Origin: Dorea_D hominis | GTDB lineage: Bacteria > Bacillota > Clostridia > Lachnospirales > Lachnospiraceae | Reading direction: 5' to 3' | NCBI RefSeq assembly: GCF_014287705.1 | Contig: NZ_JACOOY010000015.1 | Location: forward strand, 1-64,000 | Length of the DNA stretch: 64,000 nt | Part shown: positions 7,752 through 15,881 of the stretch, one piece after another | Numbering within the stretch: position 1 is the stretch's first letter | Layout of the letters: every line of letters starts with the position of its first letter | Notes under the pieces: model-generated | Database searches by the model: none | Told to the model about the DNA's origin: nothing | Seen by the model: only the letters and a program-made list of their open reading frames with translations | Translations under genes and position numbers: made by a program

Positions 7752-8513
7752 ATGAGACTTACAGATTTGACTTGGCCGAAAGCCCAAGAATATTTTGAAA
7801 AAAATGATATGGTACTTATTTCTATCGGTAGTATTGAGTGTCACGGTCGTCACATGCCACTTGGAACCGATACACTGATTCCGGATCATTTGTTAGAGAA
7901 AATTGAGAAGAAGAGTGATGTTTTGATTGCTCCGACTATTCCATACGGTGCCTGTCAGAGTTTAGCTCCGTATCCGGGTACAATTGATATTGACGTCGAG
8001 GTACTCTATCAGTTTTGCCGTCAGATTTTCCTGAGTCTGTATCGTCACGGCGCAAGAAAATTCGTTTTCCTGAACGGACACGGCGGAAACATGAAGATGA
8101 TTGAGCGCCTTGGCATGGAATTTGAAGATAAGGGCTGTCTGGTTGCTATGCTTAACTGGTGGCTGATGGCATGGGATATGAACCCAGCGTGGAAAGGCGG
8201 CCACGGCGGCGGTGAAGAAACAGCTGCAATTCTTGGAATCGATCCATCTTTAGTTGATAAGAGTGAGATCGGTGGGGAGCTTAAGTTTAAGCACCTGTCT
8301 GATAATCTGAAGACAACCGGTTTCCGTTCTGTTGAGTTCAAGGGAGTTAGCGTTGATATTATACGTAATACTCCACATGTAACAGACAGCGGCTGGATCG
8401 GACCGGATCATCCGAGCACCGCTACAGAAGAGTGGGGCAAGGAGATGCTTGAGACTACAGCAAACTATATTGTTGATTTCATGGAAGAATTCAAGAAAGT
8501 AGAACTTTCATAA
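7752..8513 (+). CDS. Creatininase-family amidohydrolase
   Basis: 253 residues. The metal-binding motifs of the creatininase/creatinine amidohydrolase family are intact: GSIECHGRHMPLGTD near residue 26, NGHGGN near residue 108 and GGHGGGEETA near residue 149. The family opens cyclic or linear amides (creatinine, formamides, pyrrole intermediates) with two divalent metals. ATG 7752 is chosen over GTG 7734 because AAAGGA fits 7752. The next gene starts 12 bases after its stop, so it shares an operon with the M42 peptidase. The substrate is not predictable. Confidence 0.88.
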   Translation: MRLTDLTWPKAQEYFEKNDMVLISIGSIECHGRHMPLGTDTLIPDHLLEKIEKKSDVLIAPTIPYGACQSLAPYPGTIDIDVEVLYQFCRQIFLSLYRHGARKFVFLNGHGGNMKMIERLGMEFEDKGCLVAMLNWWLMAWDMNPAWKGGHGGGEETAAILGIDPSLVDKSEIGGELKFKHLSDNLKTTGFRSVEFKGVSVDIIRNTPHVTDSGWIGPDHPSTATEEWGKEMLETTANYIVDFMEEFKKVELS

Positions 8514-8525
8514 AGGGGTATTAAA

Positions 8526-9602
8526 ATGGATAAAAAAACGACGCTGGAAATGATTGCAGCAATTTCAAATGCAAACGGTACATCCGGTTTCGAAGATGAA
8601 GTGGTTGCAGCGATTCGTCCTTACGCAGAAGGACTTGGAGAAATTAAAGAAGATCGCATGCGCAATCTGTATATCCGCCGCAAAGAAAATAATGGCAAAC
8701 GTCCGGTTGTTCAGCTTGACGCACATAGTGATGAGGTTGGTTTTATGGTGCAGGCTATCTGCCCGAACGGAACACTTCGCATTATTCAGGTCGGAGGATG
8801 GGTTAACCACAATATTCCAGCTCATAAAGTCCTGGTTCGCAACCGATTCGGAGAATATATTCCAGGTCTTACTGCCAGCAAGCCTCCGCATTTCATGACA
8901 GAGCAGGAGCGTAAAGCACCTCTGGATATGAAAGATATCACAGTAGATGTTGGTGCTGTTTCTAAAGAAGAAGCAATTGAAAAGTTCGGCATTCGTATCG
9001 GTGAACCGGTAGTGCCGGATGTGACATTTACATATTCAGAAAACACAGATCTGATGGTGGGCAAGAGCTTTGACTGCCGTCTGGGATGTGCGGCAATTCT
9101 TAAGACTATGCATACACTGGCTGGTGAGGATCTGAATGTTGATATTGTTGGCGCTTGTGCAGCACAGGAAGAGGTTGGTGTACGTGGTGCTACCGTGACA
9201 GCACAGGTGATTAAGCCGGATATTGCAATTGTTTTTGAAGGATGCCCGGCAGATGATACTTGTGTTGAAGAGTATATGGTTCAGACAGCTATCAAGCGCG
9301 GACCGATGCTGCGTCACATTGATTCCCGTATGATCACGAATCCACGTTATCAAAGATATGCGTTGGATTTGGCAGAAAAGCTTGGTATTCCGGTTCAGGA
9401 TTCAGTTCGTAGTGCCGGTTCAACCAATGGTGCAGCTATACATTTGACTGAAAAAGCAGTTCCGGTTATCGTTATCGGAGTTCCGGTTCGCTATGCACAT
9501 ACGCATTATGGAATTTCAGCTTATGCCGACTTTGATAATGCTGTTAAGCTGGCATGCGAAATTCTTAAAAGACTTGACGAAGAACAGATTATGAGTTTTT
9601 AA
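8526..9602 (+). CDS. M42-family metallo-aminopeptidase
   Basis: 358 residues with the dinuclear metal ligands of M42 (glutamyl aminopeptidase/endoglucanase-M type) enzymes: DAHSDEVG, SFDCRLGC, AAQEEVGVRGA (catalytic and ligand Glu pair), FEGCPADDT and the late THYGISAYAD. It is expected to form a dodecameric cytosolic aminopeptidase. Ribosome site AAAGGGGT precedes ATG 8526. Together with the creatininase homologue it suggests stepwise hydrolysis of an amide- or peptide-like nutrient. Confidence 0.88.
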   Translation: MDKKTTLEMIAAISNANGTSGFEDEVVAAIRPYAEGLGEIKEDRMRNLYIRRKENNGKRPVVQLDAHSDEVGFMVQAICPNGTLRIIQVGGWVNHNIPAHKVLVRNRFGEYIPGLTASKPPHFMTEQERKAPLDMKDITVDVGAVSKEEAIEKFGIRIGEPVVPDVTFTYSENTDLMVGKSFDCRLGCAAILKTMHTLAGEDLNVDIVGACAAQEEVGVRGATVTAQVIKPDIAIVFEGCPADDTCVEEYMVQTAIKRGPMLRHIDSRMITNPRYQRYALDLAEKLGIPVQDSVRSAGSTNGAAIHLTEKAVPVIVIGVPVRYAHTHYGISAYADFDNAVKLACEILKRLDEEQIMSF

Positions 9603-9645
9603 AAATCTATAATGTGTACTACATATAATATGTAAAAGAAATTCT

Positions 9646-9697
9646 GGATTTTATGCAGGAGCTGAGATAAGCAGAAACTGCATAAAATCCTTTTTTA
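9646..9697 (+). terminator. Terminator of the creatininase/M42 operon
   Basis: GGATTTTATGCAG (9646-9658) pairs with CTGCATAAAATCC (9678-9690), followed by TTTTTTATTT. Confidence 0.85.
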
Positions 9698-9888
9698 TTT
9701 AGTGAAAGAAATGATGTCAAAATCCGAAGTCTATGTGTTTGAAATGGATAAAATGATACAAGGATAAGTTGCTGTCGATATTATCAGAAATCATAAGACA
9801 ACAAGAAAAGTAATACATAAAAATAGTGGAAAAATCGTTCATAAAACGATATAATATATGGACGAAACTGGAGGTGAGAAAGATAACT

Positions 9889-10176
9889 ATGGAAGAAGAA
9901 ATTCGCAATACAAAACAAAAAAGAATTTCTATTGCATTGACAATTGTTTCGATATTTGTAGAAATAATTGCCTGTTTAATATGGCTGGCACCAGTTTCAG
10001 GGTTTTTCATATACCCATTTGTAAGTGGATTCGCGGTAGCATTAAACATTATCAGTCTTATTATATCAAGAAAAAATAAAGCAATAGTGATAATCAATGG
10101 ATTGATCAGTATTGTATTAGTTGGATTGATTGCTTATGACTTGATTTGTTGCTTGAGATTTTTTATAGGATTTTGA
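9889..10176 (+). CDS. Small integral membrane protein, unknown
   Basis: 95 residues with a charged N-terminus (MEEEIRNTKQKR) and three or four hydrophobic segments at about 14-34, 37-58 and 65-92. GGAGGTGAG (9870-9878) fixes ATG 9889; an upstream in-frame start at 9826 lacks a site. No family recognised. The stretch 9698-9869 before it shows nothing beyond a weak promoter-like AT-rich region. Confidence 0.65.
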   Translation: MEEEIRNTKQKRISIALTIVSIFVEIIACLIWLAPVSGFFIYPFVSGFAVALNIISLIISRKNKAIVIINGLISIVLVGLIAYDLICCLRFFIGF

Positions 10177-10242
10177 CAGAGTGCTAAATTATTAGAAACA
10201 ATGCAACATATGCAGGACTAAAAGGGGATGGCATGACTTTGG

Positions 10243-10500
10243 ACAAAGCATAAGAGCGAGAAACAGAAATGTGGAATCAGATTTTCAAAGAATGTACCGG
10301 ATTTTGGCCGTGGTACCGGAGATATTTCATTTCAATATTTGCAGTATCAGCCTACACATAAAACATTGGGAATTGATGCCTCAAAAGTCGGTATTCAATT
10401 TGCAACGGAAACGGCAAGATTGAGTGATTATAAAACAGCAGCTTTTGAGTATCCCTGGCAGGAGGGAATGAATCGCCTGTTCGTTTACCAAAGCCTGTAA
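10243..10500 (+). pseudogene. Class I SAM methyltransferase, truncated remnant
   Basis: The open frame reads VPDFGRGTGDISFQYLQ, matching motif I (normally DxGCGTGD) of class I methyltransferases, then LGIDASKVGIQFATETARL, the motif II region. It ends after the unrelated tail MNRLFVYQSL at 10498-10500. There is no start codon with a ribosome site, the conserved Cys of motif I is replaced by Arg, and the domain is less than half length. This is a decayed gene. Confidence 0.65.
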
Positions 10501-10524
10501 AAGTATGTATTTGAGAGGAAGAAA

Positions 10525-11226
10525 ATGATGAGAAAAGTAATTGGTGTTATGCCACTGTATGATAGAGAAAAGAAATGTTATTGGATACAGCCGGATTATC
10601 TGGAAATGTTGGAAGCAGAAAATGCGATACCTATGTTACTTCCTTTGACAAGTAACCATAATGAGTTAGATTATTTCCTTGAAATATGCGGTGGATTCTT
10701 ATTAACCGGAGGACCGGATGTGGCGCCTTCTATTTATAACGAGGAGCAAAAACCATGGTGTGGGACTTTGTGTGAGGCACGAGATGAAATGGAACAGTAT
10801 ATTTTAAAGAAAGCAGTCGAAAAAGACCGTTCTGTTTTAGGTGTCTGCCGTGGTATACAGCTAATGAATGTCTGTTACGGGGGAACTTTGTATCAAGACC
10901 TGAAGTCGGAATATGATAGCGATCTCGACCATCGTATACAACCGTCATACAATGAAATGATACATTTTAATACAATACAAAAAGATACCCCGCTTTATGA
11001 TCTTTTAGGTAAAGAGCAAATGAAAGTGAACAGCTACCATCATCAGGCAGTTAAAAAATTATCGCCTCAATTTAAGCAAATGGCAATTTCAGAAGACGGC
11101 TTGATCGAGAGCATTTATATGCCGGATCGTAAATATGTAGTTGGTGTTCAGTGGCATCCTGAATTTTTATATCAGAAAGATGAAAACAACCGAAAGATTA
11201 TATGCTCTTTTGTTGATTCAATATAG
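10525..11226 (+). CDS. Gamma-glutamyl-gamma-aminobutyrate hydrolase-like class I amidotransferase (peptidase C26)
   Basis: 233 residues with a class I glutamine-amidotransferase fold. LLTGGPDVAPSIY, the nucleophile Cys in LGVCRGIQLMN and the His/Glu of GVQWHPEF form the triad. This matches PuuD-like enzymes that cleave gamma-glutamyl amides such as gamma-Glu-GABA. AGAGGAAG precedes tandem ATGs at 10525 and 10528. It is isolated between two gene remnants, so the pathway is not shown. Confidence 0.88.
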   Translation: MMRKVIGVMPLYDREKKCYWIQPDYLEMLEAENAIPMLLPLTSNHNELDYFLEICGGFLLTGGPDVAPSIYNEEQKPWCGTLCEARDEMEQYILKKAVEKDRSVLGVCRGIQLMNVCYGGTLYQDLKSEYDSDLDHRIQPSYNEMIHFNTIQKDTPLYDLLGKEQMKVNSYHHQAVKKLSPQFKQMAISEDGLIESIYMPDRKYVVGVQWHPEFLYQKDENNRKIICSFVDSI

Positions 11227-11254
11227 ATGAGAAGTAGAATTTTATAGAAAAATC

Positions 11255-11274
11255 TTGACTTTACAGTTGTAAAG
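11255..11274 (+). promoter_or_regulatory. Second MerR-type promoter/operator remnant
   Basis: TTGACT (11255-11260) overlaps the perfect dyad CTTTACA-GT-TGTAAAG (11259-11274). Nearly the same sequence is found at 5346-5365. Again no intact gene follows, only the rmlD tail. Confidence 0.45.
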
Positions 11275-11293
11275 AAGTAGAAGAACAACGTGT

Positions 11294-11584
11294 TTGACGG
11301 CTTGCCAGGAGGCAGGCCGTCATTTTATTGATAATGAAGAGTATGGTCTTTACCATGTAGTGTGTCCGGGAAGCTGCAGCAGATATGAGTTTGCAAGAAC
11401 GATCCTGAGTCTTACAGGAAAGACAGGAGAACTGGAATTGTATCCGGTTGTAAAGGAAGACGCTGCACGCCCGACTTATTCCGTTTTGGATAATATGATG
11501 CTCCGTCTCACAGGTATCGAGGAACCGCAAGATTGGAAGACAGCTTTGAAAGAATATCTGGATGAGACAGGAGGAATGGAATAA
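11294..11584 (+). pseudogene. dTDP-4-dehydrorhamnose reductase (RmlD-like), C-terminal fragment
   Basis: About 96 codons encode the C-terminal lobe of a sugar-nucleotide reductase of the RmlD type: YGLYHVVCPGSCSRYEFAR, then ARPTYSVLDNMMLRLTGI, and PQDWKTALKEYL at the end. The NAD-binding Rossmann half and the catalytic YxxxK are missing, and the apparent TTG start lies within domain sequence. It is a leftover 3' end. A hairpin GACGGCTTGCC / GGCAGGCCGTC overlaps its beginning. Confidence 0.75.
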
Positions 11585-11639
11585 TGACGAAAAATACTGC
11601 AGAAAAAACAAAGAAGAAACTTGGTATATCAAAAATCAG

Positions 11640-11668
11640 TTGACAAACAGAAAAGACACAGATAGAAT
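11640..11668 (+). promoter_or_regulatory. Sigma-A promoter upstream of the iron alcohol dehydrogenase
   Basis: TTGACA (11640-11645), 17-base spacer, TAGAAT (11663-11668). Confidence 0.7.
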
Positions 11669-11688
11669 GAAACTAACTGGAAGCGAGG

Positions 11689-11718
11689 AAGCTATGGCAG
11701 AGATGCTGTAGCTTTTTT
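11689..11718 (+). terminator. Leader terminator between promoter and alcohol dehydrogenase
   Basis: AAGCTATGGCA and TGCTGTAGCTT pair with two G-T wobbles and a GAGA loop, followed by a T run. It lies about 20 bases after the expected transcription start and 28 bases before ATG 11746, so it can act as an attenuator. Confidence 0.6.
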
Positions 11719-11745
11719 ATTTAAAATAAGAAAGGTTGAGAGAAT

Positions 11746-12885
11746 ATGGAACTGAAAGCATTTGAGTATGAATTACCGGTACATTTGATTTTCGGAGCAG
11801 GAAAAGCAGAGTGCATTGGAAAAGAAGTAAAAAAATACGGAAAAAAAGTGTTGATCGTAACCGGACGTGGGAGTACAAAGCGTTCCGGATTACTGGATCG
11901 CGTAGAAAAATTGCTGGAGGCAGAAGGCCTGGAGCATTTGCTGTTTGATGAGGTGGAACCGAATCCACTTGCCTCTACGGCAGAAAAAGGAGCACAGATT
12001 GCACGTGAAAATGGCTGTGAAGTAGTACTTGGCCTGGGCGGTGGAAGTATTATGGACTGTTCGAAATCCATCGCATTTGCAGCAGTAAATGAAGGAAAAA
12101 TATTTGATTATATTTATGGAAAAAAGACTGGTAAAGGAGCACTGCCGTTGATTCTTGTACCGACGACCTGCGGAACCGGAAGTGAAGGAAACTGTTTTGC
12201 AGTACTGACAGATGATGAGACGAAGGACAAAAAGTCTTTGCGGGATTATTCTGTGATTGCCAAAGCATCTGTTATTGATCCGGAACTGATGATGACAATG
12301 CCGAAGAAAGTTCTGGCATCGGTTGGCTTTGATGCGCTCTGCCATTGTATGGAAGCATATTTAAGCAAAGCATGTGCGCCGGTAACGGAATTATTTGCAA
12401 AAGAAGGAATCCGATTGATCGGTGAAAATCTGGTTAAAGCGTATGAAAATTATGAAGATAAAGATGCGTGGGGCGCGATTTCACTTGCAAGTACTTATGG
12501 CGGAATGGTGATCAATCAGGCAGGAGTTGCAGCGTCTCATGGCCTGGAACATCCGGCAAGTGGGCTTAGAAATATTACACATGGAAGAGGACTTGCGGCA
12601 CTGACGCCGGTTATTTATAAGAAGAGTATTCCGGCAGCACCGGAAAGATTTGCTGAGATTGCAAGACTTCTCGGCGGGAAAGATGAAAATGAACTGGTCG
12701 ATATTTTAGAGCAGTTATTGGAAACGCTGGAACTTAAAACATCTCTGGGCAACGAAGGTGTAAAAATGGAAGATGTAGACTGGATGACAGAGAATGCATT
12801 CAAGGTATCTCTTGCAAGCATTAATAATCACCCGAGAGTATTTACAAAAGAAGAAGTGCGGGAGATTTATATAGAAGCGATGTAA
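11746..12885 (+). CDS. Iron-containing alcohol dehydrogenase (butanol dehydrogenase-like)
   Basis: 379 residues of the group III Fe-ADH family. The NAD(P)-binding GLGGGSIMDCSKSIA, the PTTCGTGSE loop and the metal-ligand region FDALCHCMEAY with HGLEHPASG and NITHGRGLAALTP are all present. The family reduces aldehydes to alcohols during fermentation; the exact substrate is not clear. A promoter at 11640 and a terminator-like hairpin at 11689 precede it, and a strong terminator follows, so it is monocistronic. Confidence 0.92.
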   Translation: MELKAFEYELPVHLIFGAGKAECIGKEVKKYGKKVLIVTGRGSTKRSGLLDRVEKLLEAEGLEHLLFDEVEPNPLASTAEKGAQIARENGCEVVLGLGGGSIMDCSKSIAFAAVNEGKIFDYIYGKKTGKGALPLILVPTTCGTGSEGNCFAVLTDDETKDKKSLRDYSVIAKASVIDPELMMTMPKKVLASVGFDALCHCMEAYLSKACAPVTELFAKEGIRLIGENLVKAYENYEDKDAWGAISLASTYGGMVINQAGVAASHGLEHPASGLRNITHGRGLAALTPVIYKKSIPAAPERFAEIARLLGGKDENELVDILEQLLETLELKTSLGNEGVKMEDVDWMTENAFKVSLASINNHPRVFTKEEVREIYIEAM

Positions 12886-12958
12886 TGCTGCCAGAGACAG
12901 TTTGTGGAAGCATGAAGTGAGTGAGAACCTGAGAGTATTATATTAAGTAAAGAATTAT

Positions 12959-13006
12959 AATAAGGCGGTGGTATAGAATTGGACATCTATACCACCGCCT
13001 TATTTT
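12959..13006. terminator. Strong terminator after the alcohol dehydrogenase
   Basis: AATAAGGCGGTGGTATAG pairs with CTATACCACCGCCTTATT around a 10-base loop. It also serves the converging coaBC gene. Confidence 0.85.
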
Positions 13007-13089
13007 ATCGCTGTGATTAAAGTTTATGACAATTCATCGTCTGAAAATTAAAACAGCAGATGAACCGGAGTACATAGAATAACTTACAT

Positions 13090-14301
13090 CTAAAATTCGT
13101 TTTTTGCATCCTTGCAGGCAAGGATGTGATCCAAAATATGAAAAGCAACCTCTTCCTTGCTCATGATCGGAAGCTCTATAGTGGTATCTTTCGTCAGGAT
13201 TGTCACGATATTCGTATCTGTTTCAAAACCGGCGCCGGCTTCTTTTAAGTTGTTAGCAATTACCATATCTAAATGTTTCTTATCCAGCTTCTTTCTGGAA
13301 TTTTCAATCATGTTCTGCGTTTCCATAGAAAAGCCACATAAAAACTGCCCCGGTTTTTTGTGATCGCCGAGGTATTTTAAAATGTCATCGGTGCGTTCCA
13401 GTTCAATAGAAAGCTGTCCGTCTGCTTTTTTTGTCTTTTCAGAAGCAACAATAGCAGGACGGTAATCAGCGACAGCAGCAGCTTTGATGATGAGATCCAT
13501 GTCGGCACTTCTCTCGGTGACTGCTTCGTACATATCACATGCAGTTACGACAGGAATCGTTTCAACAAAAAGCGGAGGAGTCAGGGATGTTTTTCCGGTT
13601 ACGAGAGTGACATCCGCACCACGTAGCATACAGGCTCTGGCAAGATTATAGCCCATTTTCCCGGAAGAATGATTGGTAATATAACGGACTGGATCAATTG
13701 CCTCCTGGGTAGGTCCGGCTGTGATCAGTACTTTCATGCCTGTCATATCTTTTTCGCATGCACATGTTCTGTAAATATATTGAAGCAAAGTATCCGGTTC
13801 CGGCATTTTTCCGGCTCCGGTGTCACCACAGGCGAGACGTCCGCTTGCCGGTGTGATGACTTCCATTCCATAAGACTGCAGGCGTTTCAGATTATCCTGT
13901 GTGATTGGATTCTCATACATGGCGGTATTCATTGCCGGAGCAATCAGTTTTGGCGCTTTGCTTGCGAGAATCGTTGTTGTCAGCATATCATCAGCAAGAC
14001 CGTGTGCCAGTTTTGCAATGACGTTTGCAGTTGCAGGGGCAACCATGATGACATCTGCCATCTGTGCAAGAGATACGTGTTCTACTTTAAATTCAAAATT
14101 GCGGTCGAAAGTATCAATGATACATTTGTGCCCGGTCAGAGTTTCAAATGTGACAGGTGTAATAAAATTTGTTGCATTTTCAGTCATGATCACATGGACA
14201 TCTGCGCCGGTTTTTACAAGACTGCTTGCAAGAGTTGCAGTTTTGTATGCGGCAATGCCACCTGTTACGCCAAGCAAGACATGTTTATCTTTTAAGTTCA
14301 T
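13090..14301 (-). CDS. coaBC: Bifunctional phosphopantothenoylcysteine decarboxylase / phosphopantothenate-cysteine ligase
   Basis: 403 residues. The N-terminal flavoprotein CoaC domain has GVTGGIAAYK (FMN), the catalytic His in VEHVSLAQ and the APAMNTAMYENP substrate clamp. The C-terminal CoaB domain has ITAGPTQEAIDPVRYITN and SGKMG. It catalyses two steps of coenzyme A synthesis. The start at 14301 (MNLKDKHVLLG, after AAAGAGG) is preferred over 14376, which adds residues not seen in the family. It faces a pantothenate-type ECF S-component gene, which fits a shared CoA role. Confidence 0.95.
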   Translation of the reverse strand: MNLKDKHVLLGVTGGIAAYKTATLASSLVKTGADVHVIMTENATNFITPVTFETLTGHKCIIDTFDRNFEFKVEHVSLAQMADVIMVAPATANVIAKLAHGLADDMLTTTILASKAPKLIAPAMNTAMYENPITQDNLKRLQSYGMEVITPASGRLACGDTGAGKMPEPDTLLQYIYRTCACEKDMTGMKVLITAGPTQEAIDPVRYITNHSSGKMGYNLARACMLRGADVTLVTGKTSLTPPLFVETIPVVTACDMYEAVTERSADMDLIIKAAAVADYRPAIVASEKTKKADGQLSIELERTDDILKYLGDHKKPGQFLCGFSMETQNMIENSRKKLDKKHLDMVIANNLKEAGAGFETDTNIVTILTKDTTIELPIMSKEEVAFHILDHILACKDAKNEF

Positions 14302-14868
14302 AAAAAAACCTCTTTCTATTCTGATATTTTCTGATATTCTAATGTTCACTATATCGTTTTTTTTAGAATCTTGCAAGTGGATGACTTCCCTGTGGTTATG
14401 AAATGCTTCATAATATGAAAGACAAACTTATACTAAACGCTAAATAATTTATAACATTTAGCAAAAACGATTGTTAAAATAATTGCAAAGGAGACGATTC
14501 TCTTCTTTCATTCTGGCGGTGGTGTGACAATCAGTGGTGTAGAAGTGCTTTTACAGGTAGATTTTGCACAGAAGATTCTGAAGTCCTGCATAGAACAGAG
14601 AATTAAAGAGAATCTGATTCGTTTAAATAAAGAATTTAAAGAAGATATCCATATAAGAATTTCGACGATTCTGACAGTAAATTTATCTGAAAAAAATATG
14701 AAAGAAATTCCTTCCGAAAATCTATCATAAAGCAAAGATTGTAGAATTATAAAGTACGTGAAATTATACAAGAAAATCCTTGTGCTATCGTGTCTGGGAT
14801 GATACAATAACGAGCGTAATTGTATTGTATCCTGCAAGGCAGGAATGATAACAAGGAGGAATTGAATA
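14302..14868. other. Intergenic region between coaBC and the ECF S component
   Basis: No secure gene. A 68-codon open frame from GTG 14524 to 14730 (IRISTILTVNLSEKNMKEI near its end) has protein-like composition but no ribosome site and no recognised family; it may be a remnant or a small gene. Near 14800-14833 an imperfect inverted repeat GATACAATA / TGTATTGTATC lies in the likely leader of the S-component gene, and AAGGAGG precedes its ATG. Confidence 0.4.
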
Positions 14869-15525
14869 ATGAAAACAAAGAAACACGACACAAAGTGGAT
14901 GGTAAGTGTTGCACTTATGGCAGCAATTGTAATCGTACTGGCGAACACACCGCTTGGGATGATCCAGCTTCCGATTATTAAGGCGACAACGGTACACATC
15001 CCGGTAATTCTCGGAGCAATTTTACTTGGACCGGCAGCAGGAGCAATTCTTGGCGGCGTATTTGGTATTTGCTCTCTGATCAGCAACACGATGGCTCCAA
15101 CATTGTTATCCTTTGCATTCTCACCATTTATGAGCACAACAGGACTTACTGGTGCAGTAAAGGCAATCTGGATATCTGTAGGATGCAGAATTTTGATCGG
15201 AGTAGCTGCAGGATGGCTCTGGATTTTGTTTGAGAAGATTAAGATGAATGCAGTTATTGCACTTCCAATTGTTGGATTTGCAGGATCAATGGTGAATACA
15301 ATCTGTGTGATGGGAAGTATTTATCTCTTGTTTGCAAAGCAGTATGCAGAAGCAAAAGATGTTGCGGTCAGTGCAGTATGGGGCCTTGTCATGGGAACCG
15401 TAACAGCATCCGGAATCCCGGAAGCGATTGCAGCAGCAGTGCTTGTACTCGCAATTGGAAAAGTCCTGCTCAGTGTATTCAAGAAGATGGATATCGGAAT
15501 AGGACGTGCAGAAGTGGCAAAATAA
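14869..15525 (+). CDS. panT: ECF transporter S component, probably pantothenate-specific
   Basis: 218 residues with six hydrophobic helices. The N-terminal ALMAAI helix fits the EcfT-docking surface of S components, and TTVHIPVILGAILLGPAAGA plus SFAFSPF match what I recall of PanT-type vitamin binders. S components capture the vitamin and rely on shared EcfA/A'/T elsewhere in the genome. The divergent coaBC neighbour supports pantothenate as substrate, though a related vitamin cannot be excluded. Confidence 0.78.
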   Translation: MKTKKHDTKWMVSVALMAAIVIVLANTPLGMIQLPIIKATTVHIPVILGAILLGPAAGAILGGVFGICSLISNTMAPTLLSFAFSPFMSTTGLTGAVKAIWISVGCRILIGVAAGWLWILFEKIKMNAVIALPIVGFAGSMVNTICVMGSIYLLFAKQYAEAKDVAVSAVWGLVMGTVTASGIPEAIAAAVLVLAIGKVLLSVFKKMDIGIGRAEVAK

Positions 15526-15545
15526 ATATAATACAGAATATAATT

Positions 15546-15578
15546 ATAAGGCGGCAGATTTTTCTGTCGCCTTATTTA
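15546..15578 (+). terminator. Terminator after the ECF S component
   Basis: ATAAGGCGGCAGA pairs with CTGTCGCCTTAT, loop of T residues, followed by TTATTTA. Confidence 0.7.
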
Positions 15579-15707
15579 TGCGATAGGAAATCATGCCTTC
15601 TAAATAAAGGGATATAAAAATTAAATGAAAAAATTTAGAAAAAATATTGACATATAGTGCTAATCTGTGGTATAAATATCTAGTGTCAATCACACAGACA
15701 AGCACAT

Positions 15708-15778
15708 AGGGGATTGGTCAAGTGGTATGATAGGGGTCTCCAAAACCTTTGGCGGGAGTTCGATTCTCTCATCCCCTG
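15708..15778 (+). tRNA. tRNA-Trp (CCA anticodon)
   Basis: Acceptor stem AGGGGAT / ATCCCCT is a perfect 7-pair helix. The anticodon loop CTCCAAA gives CCA, and the T-arm carries TTCGATT. The 3' CCA is not encoded. The last 21 bases are duplicated at 22047-22067, marking an integration site; the gene stays complete on the left side of the inserted element. Confidence 0.9.
15758..15778 (+). repeat. attL direct repeat
   Basis: GTTCGATTCTCTCATCCCCT plus G, the tRNA-Trp 3' end, identical to 22047-22067. Confidence 0.9.
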
Positions 15779-15788
15779 TTGACCGAAG

Positions 15789-15828
15789 AGTCAGAAACCT
15801 TGAATTTCCAAGGCTTCTGGCTTTTTTC
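15789..15828. terminator. Terminator at the left end of the element
   Basis: AGTCAGAAACCTTG pairs with CCAAGGCTTCTGGCT (one bulge), followed by TTTTTT. It ends tRNA-Trp transcription and can stop read-out from the integrase side. Confidence 0.7.
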
Positions 15829-15847
15829 ATTTTCTAGATAATTCCAA

Positions 15848-15868
15848 TGTAGTCAAGTATGTAGTCAA
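15848..15868 (+). repeat. Integrase arm-type sites, left end
   Basis: TGTAGTCAA occurs at 15848-15856 and 15860-15868, 12 bases apart. The same word recurs next to the right end. Confidence 0.6.
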
Positions 15869-15881
15869 ACAGGAATTATTC

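Noticed and set aside
14508..15137. Long minus-strand open frame (209 codons) over the ECF S-component gene
   Set aside because: Antisense to a clear membrane-protein gene with a strong ribosome site; the translation has no family features and no ribosome site of its own.
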